Source: Alligator mississippiensis
Taxonomy: Eukaryota > Chordata > Crocodylia > Alligatoridae
Length of the DNA: 64,000 bases
Assembly (NCBI RefSeq): GCF_030867095.1
Contig: NC_081829.1
Location: 49,907,036 to 49,971,035 of the forward strand
Direction of reading: 5' to 3'
Shown: piece after piece, positions 58,446 to 64,000 of the stretch
Layout of the letters: every line of letters starts with the position of its first letter
Position numbering within the stretch: position 1 is the stretch's first letter
Made by a program: the position numbers and the translations under genes
Notes under the pieces: model-generated
Told to the model about the DNA's origin: nothing
What the model saw: only the letters and a program-made list of their open reading frames with translations
The model's database searches: none

Positions 58446-59935
58446 TCTAGTCCAGATGAGCATCTAGTGACAAAACAAGCGAAACAAGAAAAGCAAAGAT
58501 AATTTTTGTCAGCTGTACTCTGAACTCTGAGACGTTATGCATATAAAAATATTAAAGCCTTAAAAATGTGAGATCCCAATATGTCACCCCTGCTTGTTGC
58601 AGCTGCTAAATGTGTTTTGTGGCATATGAAGGATTTGTGGCACAACTACAAAATTATTTACAGATCAACATATTGCCCACATATCTCAGGGAGCTCAGCA
58701 TTTCCCTTTGTTCTATTTTCAGGAACCTGTCACTAGAGAGAGCATATTTCACCCATCAGGAATTTCAACAAAACTGTGCTATTAACTTCTGACTGCCTAT
58801 CCCACCTCAAAAGAGGCTGGAAATTATGTCAAGGGGTTAAAGGTGAAAACACACCTTCATTTTAGGATAGCATTATGGTGCCAGTGCATTCATGTTATGC
58901 ACCGCAGGAAGGCTTGTGCATGCCTTATACGCTATAAACTATTTTGCCCAATACCATCTGGGGAATCTTGAGGGTTCCTGTTTTCTACGCTTACAGTTGG
59001 ACTCCAATCAACTGCCAACTACAGGGACATTTCAAGTAGCAGCTGCTGATTCTGCCTGTACCCTTATGACACATACTTCAACATGTCCTGAATTTATCAG
59101 CTTAAAACACTGATGCAACTTAAGAATCCTTTAAATAACTTTAGGGCTTATGCTGGTTGCCCCTTCGATTTTTCAGCAAAGATGCGAGTCCCTTAGAGTC
59201 TTGGGGCAATTTATTTAAAGAAAAAATAAAATCTGACAAATTGTACTAGGTGGCATAATCATAAAATGTAAGCTGAGCTTGGACATTACTTTTCTGAGCT
59301 GTTCTCTAACTTCCAAGAAGATATAATCATTTAGGCTCCCCTCATCTTCAGGCTGGTTTAGGAGTTTGATAGTTCATCTTACCTGAGCTAAAGTAACCAC
59401 CACAAAACTCTTATAACAGACACAAACGTCAGTGCTGCATCTCAGGGAGAGATCTGGGTCAAACCGCACTCTAACTGAATAGGAAGAAAATCTTCTCTGT
59501 TTGAATCAGAAACAGAAGAGGAGAAAAAATATTCTATTTGAATAGGAGGATCAGAACTTGAAGGAGCCTGAGAGCATCAGAGAGAAGAAGCTGCACTAGT
59601 ACAGGCAAGTTGTGGTACTATCTTCAGTAATTTCACAGAGGTTGTAAATAAATCAGATTCAGAAGGGGCTGATACAGCTAATTTCCAAGCACCATAAATT
59701 TAAGTGCTAATGACTTCTGTATTGAGAGAATACAGTCAGCACATGGGCTCATGTCACCAATGGCCACGTAGAGATATTCAGTTTCTACTGGGAGAATTGC
59801 CATTCTCCCAGTCAAAACCCAACGCATGTGGACCTTCAAGCTTTCTATCCTAGAGCAAAAATGACTGCTCCAGGAGAAATTTAATCCAGGAACAGTCAAG
59901 ATTAAACTGTACCAGGAGACAATGTCCAATTTAAA
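58446..59935. other. JMJD1C intron DNA, nothing recognised
   Basis: AT-rich sequence, no exon or named repeat seen. Confidence 0.45.
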
Positions 59936-59939
59936 CTAC

Positions 59940-61080
59940 CCTGAGGCCAGGAGCAGTGGATCCTGGGAAAAGGCTAGAGAGGGCATAGGGGGGCTGGGGG
60001 GGAGAGAAGGAGCAGATGCTCTCCCCATCCCACAGAACACGGAAGAGCAACCACCAGCTGCTCTCTGCCTGCTTCTCACTCCAGAGTTCCAGGGGGGAAG
60101 AGGGGAGAAAGGGGCATTTTACCATCATAGCAAGGCTCCCAACCTTTGCAGCTGCAGCACAGCAGCATGCCTTGTGCCACACTGCTCCAGATCAGCTGGA
60201 CGGCATAAGGAAGTGGGTGCATGGAAGCTTTCCTAAGCTGGACTCCTGGCCCCTCCAGCTTTTAAATCACTGTCCCTGCCATCCAGTTGAGCAGCAGAGG
60301 GAGGAAAGGAGAAGCAGGTAGGCAAGAGGTGCATTTGCAAGCCTGACTCTTGGCCACACTGGCTTTCCCTCATCTCCCCTGCTGCTCACGCGGGTAGCAG
60401 ACAGCAATTTAAAAGCCAGAGGGGCCAGGAGTCCAGCTTGGAGAAAGTATCTGCAGTCTGGCTCCCACCCTTCCAGCCTCTGCTTGCCACCTGCACAGCC
60501 CAGATGACCTGGAGAAAGTCAGCCCAGAGCACAGCATGCCAAGATAATGTTATAATCTCCCCCCTGCAAGGCTCATGACCCTTGCTACCATGCTGATGTG
60601 CCCCCAACTTCACCTCAGCCTGTAGCATGGAGTAAAGGCAGTCTGCTGTGCTGCTGCCACAAGGTTCATGGAGGCTTGTCATGGCAGCTGAGTTCTGCCC
60701 CATCCCAGCACTCCTCTGGGTTAGCTGGAAGGAGTGCAAAAAGCAGGGACATTTTCCTGCAGGGGACACCTGAAAGAGCTCCCACTATAGGAAAATGAGC
60801 TGACAGGCGCAGGGTGCATTCTCTGGGGGGCTGGAACCCTCCCCAGCTGTCTGTGGCAGCTGCTGCTTTTCAGAAGTTGCCATCTGCCATGCAACAGACT
60901 GCCACCTTCCCAGGCAGGGAAGAAGGCTGCCACCTTCCCAGGCAGGGAAGAAGGCTGCCTGTCAAGTAATGAGCTCTTTTGAGGGCAGGGGTGGCCCAGG
61001 GAGCAGCAGCCCTGTGAAGCTCTCCAGCCATAGGGCTACAAGAATGTCTGCACAGCCCGGCTCCCAGGCTATTGTTCTAC
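59940..61080. repeat. GC-rich repeat block with long hairpin and tandem duplication
   Basis: The block stands out in an AT-rich intron. It contains an imperfect inverted repeat (arms about 60,225-60,315 and 60,360-60,450; 'aagctggactcctggcccct' pairs with 'aggggccaggagtccagctt') and a perfect 28-bp tandem duplication at 60901-60928 / 60929-60956. Probably a GC-rich transposon core; ends not found. Confidence 0.5.
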
Positions 61081-61612
61081 CAGAAATTTCTTCTGGCAGA
61101 AATGAACATCTGTATTAAGCTAACGTTACTGGCACCTGCTATCTATGGCAATACCAAGATAGAAAGATCCTTCTACAGCATCAACTCGCATCTGCAGTTC
61201 CTATAGCTAGAAGCATAGTCAAAAAAGAACAACATTAGTGCTAGAGGTCAAAGAGTCAGTTTCCTCCGGCTGTCAGCCTTTTGTACTAAGAAAAGAGGAC
61301 AGGACAGTCTTTTGGCTTTGACTAGAGATCTGTTTCACAGAGGAATGGCCTGAAGCAGATGACAGACAGAACAGCTGAATAGTGGTTCAGTGCAGAAGCA
61401 GGATTTCTAGGAGCTGAAGCAGAAAGAGACGCAGCCAGAGCACTATTTGCATAGGATTGCTGGAGCCCAAGAAATAATTTCATTCTAGAGTGGGAGGCAG
61501 GCTTTATGGACATGTCTAATGGGGAAGGCTTTAGTTGGACATCTCTAGTCATTTGAAAACAAAATTATGGATCCCAGTCAGTAACACAGGTTGGTAGTAA
61601 GCCAAATACATT

Positions 61613-61918
61613 TAGGGCTGTCCTCCTTGAGGGGAAGAGCTGCCTCAGATAACATGTAGTATGTGAAACTCCTGTGGGACGCTCCATCTGCCCCGGCATC
61701 ACAGCATTCACGAGCCGTGCCTGGTACCTTGAGGTATGTAGAAAAAACATTTAAAGCCGTGTCTATGGCTGAATCGCTGATTCTCTCTAAATGGAGCGTT
61801 GGACTCTTCAGATTCGGCTGAACTGAATCAAAGACAGCGATCCAAATCAACGAATCAAATCACTGTCCTCAATTCGAGCCAAATCCGAATCAAAGACAGC
61901 CCATTTTGCACACCTCTA
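61613..61918. mobile_element. hAT non-autonomous copy ('gattcgattcgg' family), partial
   Basis: The right end is the complement of TAGAGGTGTGCAAAATGG, with caaatc/cgaatc phrases. The core 'ctcctgtgggacgctccatc' to 'accttgaggtatgtagaaaa' matches one arm of the hairpin in 38859-39417. The left end begins TAGGGCTGTC but its sub-terminal zone is missing, so the copy is internally shortened. No matching flanking 8-mer. Confidence 0.7.
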
Positions 61919-61954
61919 CTGGTAAACATCTTGCCAGTGCACAGCATCTGACTC

Positions 61955-61982
61955 GGGGGGGGGGGGGGGGGGGGGGGGGGGG
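61955..61982. repeat. Poly(G) run, 28 bases
   Basis: Pure G run; its true length is uncertain because such runs are hard to sequence. Confidence 0.9.
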
Positions 61983-62845
61983 AGGAGAAGAGATGTTTGG
62001 AAGTTGTTTTTAGAGGACACTTGATCAGATTATTCTTCCTAGGAAAGGACCAGACTCTTAGTACAAGTAGCACAAAAGCCCAGGAGGACGGTTAATAGAT
62101 GATCTACAATCCCCCTTAGCCAGTGTGAAAATGCTCTTTGACCCACGAGTACCAATCATCTTGATGGCCATGCAACAGGACATGTAATGCAGCCACACTA
62201 AGTTTACTAGGCTGCCTAGTCTGTGTCAATATTCTTGAAGTCCTCACAGAGTCCAGTCCCGGTCAAACTGTTTTGATGAACATTTAGGTTTATTCTGTGG
62301 GACTCCCTTTTGTGCATCAGAGGGGGGCTACTGTGGTTTGAGAAGAAATAAAAGCCATGTTAGAATGAAGGTAAGTCTACTGCGCAATCAGCACACTGCT
62401 GATAAGCACTCTCTTAAGAGCTAACTACCATATTTTTCTTTATGAAGTTGCAAATAACGCTGCTCGTTTGCAGGAAAGAACAGCACAGTTTGTGATGCAA
62501 CGGAAGGCTTCGGACAGTGCAATCTGCAGCTAACACTTGCTTTTCTGGCTTGGAGATGCATCTTCTAAGTAAAAAAGGAATTTGAGAGACCCATTACTTC
62601 AGACGGAGGAAGGATTTCCTAGAATGTCACCTCACAGATGTCTTGTTGACTAAACCAAAACTTTCCCAAATATTCTACCATGGTCTAAGATTGAACAGGA
62701 AAAAGTCTAAATTATTTTTCTTTCAGAGGAGATTAGAAAGTTGGAAGAACAGTAGGTTTATAATGGAAAGGTACAAATGTAACAATGTAGAAACTACCAT
62801 GAGGGTTCCATAACTTGCTAGTCAAAGGAAGTTAATTCATAAGCA
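61983..62845. other. JMJD1C intron DNA, nothing recognised
   Basis: AT-rich, unique-looking sequence. Confidence 0.45.
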
Positions 62846-62849
62846 GGGA

Positions 62850-63835
62850 TCCAGGTTTTCTATTTGCAACAAAAAAAGTGGCAAAACCCGTATTTTCACA
62901 TTTTAGGAGAAAAAAAAACAAGGGAAATGGTGGGTTTCCCCTTGCAGGCTGCAGAGTTCCATCCTGCAAGGTGTTGGGGGGAGCAGGAGGATGGCGGTCA
63001 GGCAGGTGGTGCCATGTGCATGTGCACACTGGCTCCCTGCTGTTGTGCACATTCCGGGGGGGGGGAATATGCGCCGCGCCCCCCCCCCCCCCCAGATTCA
63101 TGCATGGGGCAGAGGCAGGCTGCTCGCTGAGGGCTTGGGCTCCCTGCCCCGATGTCTTCCCGGAGCCTCTGCAGCCCAGAGGGCGGGACCCAGCACAGCA
63201 GGATAGAGCAGGGTCGGGCAGGGAAGCTCAGTGCTACTGCTGCAAGTCCTGTACTGTCTGGCAGCAGCAACGGGCAGAACTCTGCACCACCCCGCCACTG
63301 CTGCTGGGCAGCCAGTAGGAACCTTGCTACACAGATGTGGGACTCATGGCGCAGCATTGAGCTTCCCTACCCCACGGGTTCTTCCCACTGAGCTGCGGCG
63401 CCCGAGCATGCCCCAGGCAGCCTTCCCCCCATCCCGCACATGGGCTCTGCTCTGGCAGTGCCACCCATGGGGGAGGGGGAGGCAGGCTCCATGCTCTGCT
63501 CCACTGTAGCAGCCAGCACCTCTCATATGCAGCAGCCAAAGCTTGGGTACTGCTGCTGGAGGAGAAGGGGCTATGGACCTGGGTCTCTGGCCCCATAGCC
63601 CTGGCAGCTGGGGGCCCCCACTGGCAGAGCTGGGGGGGCTGTGTCAGGAGTGAGGGGCAATGGCATGAACCAGCATTATCAGGGCTGCTCAGCACCACTA
63701 AGCAGCAGGGAAGATAGTTGGAGCTGGACCCATGACCTTGCGAGTGAAGGGGGCAGGGGGAGCTCTGATTTTCCATGATAAAAAACCCAAAATCAAACGC
63801 TAAAATTTATAGGTATTTAGAACGTATTTTATTAT
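62850..63835. mobile_element. Interspersed repeat with AT-rich borders and GC-rich core
   Basis: The left border ('ggttttctatttgcaac', 'ggcaaaacccgtattttcac') and right border ('gattttccatgataaaaaac', 'aaaatcaaacgctaaaattt') are related in the same orientation and enclose a GC-rich block (62,940-63,760) with G11 and C15 runs near 63,055-63,093. No coding content; class unknown. Confidence 0.5.
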
Positions 63836-63894
63836 CATGACTGAGGCACTGGTAGGTTTCCTCAATTACTTTAAAATTCTAAATATATCAATAA

Positions 63895-64000
63895 AACATT
63901 GTGTTCAACTGATAACTATATATACACACATACATATAAACATATACACACGCACATATACTTCCCCCCATCTCTATCTATATCTCTATCTATACACACA
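63895..64000. repeat. TA/CA and CTAT microsatellite cluster
   Basis: 'tatatatacacacatacat' followed by 'cacacgcacatata' and TCTATC units up to the window end. Confidence 0.9.

Noticed and set aside
1-64000. CRISPR array, operon or microbial defence system
   Set aside because: No evenly spaced direct repeats with unique spacers, no bacterial gene packing; the sequence is vertebrate.

Overview
This window is vertebrate nuclear DNA, most likely from a crocodilian; a turtle cannot be excluded. Three things suggest this: split, spliced host genes, a CpG-island promoter, and an interspersed-repeat load dominated by CR1 LINEs (3' ends built on an ATCTATGAAT-type tail) and small hAT DNA transposons with 'gattcgattcgg'-type ends. 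The species call rests on repeat style that I recognise, not on a database search.

Layout. Bases 1-2,145 hold the 3' part of a fossil Ty3/gypsy-group LTR element. Bases 2,150-24,500 are intergenic. They carry several non-autonomous DNA transposons (3139-4364, 8013-8274, 9709-10720 and 11492-12095 look like hAT), a long but 5'-truncated CR1 LINE with an almost open ORF2 (about 13,055-16,425), a second, shorter CR1 (about 21,742-23,195), a probable solitary LTR (about 20,380-21,150) and scattered old repeats. A CpG island (about 24,560-25,900) holds the promoter and first exon of NRBF2.

NRBF2 (plus strand) has four coding exons: 25575-25604, 38070-38154, 40013-40053 and 41181-41900. All junctions are GT-AG, and they encode 291 residues. 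Its 12.5-kb first intron is filled with hAT copies, a nested old CR1 and GC-rich repeats. About 13 kb downstream, on the minus strand and convergent, lie the last two coding exons of JMJD1C (55371-55502 and 54950-55039) and its AT-rich 3' UTR. The rest of JMJD1C lies beyond base 64,000, and 55,503-64,000 is one of its introns. NRBF2 next to JMJD1C, tail to tail, is the known arrangement on human chromosome 10q21.

The two genes do not form a pathway. NRBF2 is a subunit of the autophagy PI3-kinase complex I, and JMJD1C is a KDM3-family JmjC protein of chromatin. I found no CRISPR array, operon, tRNA gene or microbial system. The less ordinary material is the hAT-like population (eleven copies by eye, six with perfect or near-perfect 8-bp target-site duplications), one family of which keeps the same ends around different cores, and an unexplained exon-like segment at 53524-53603.
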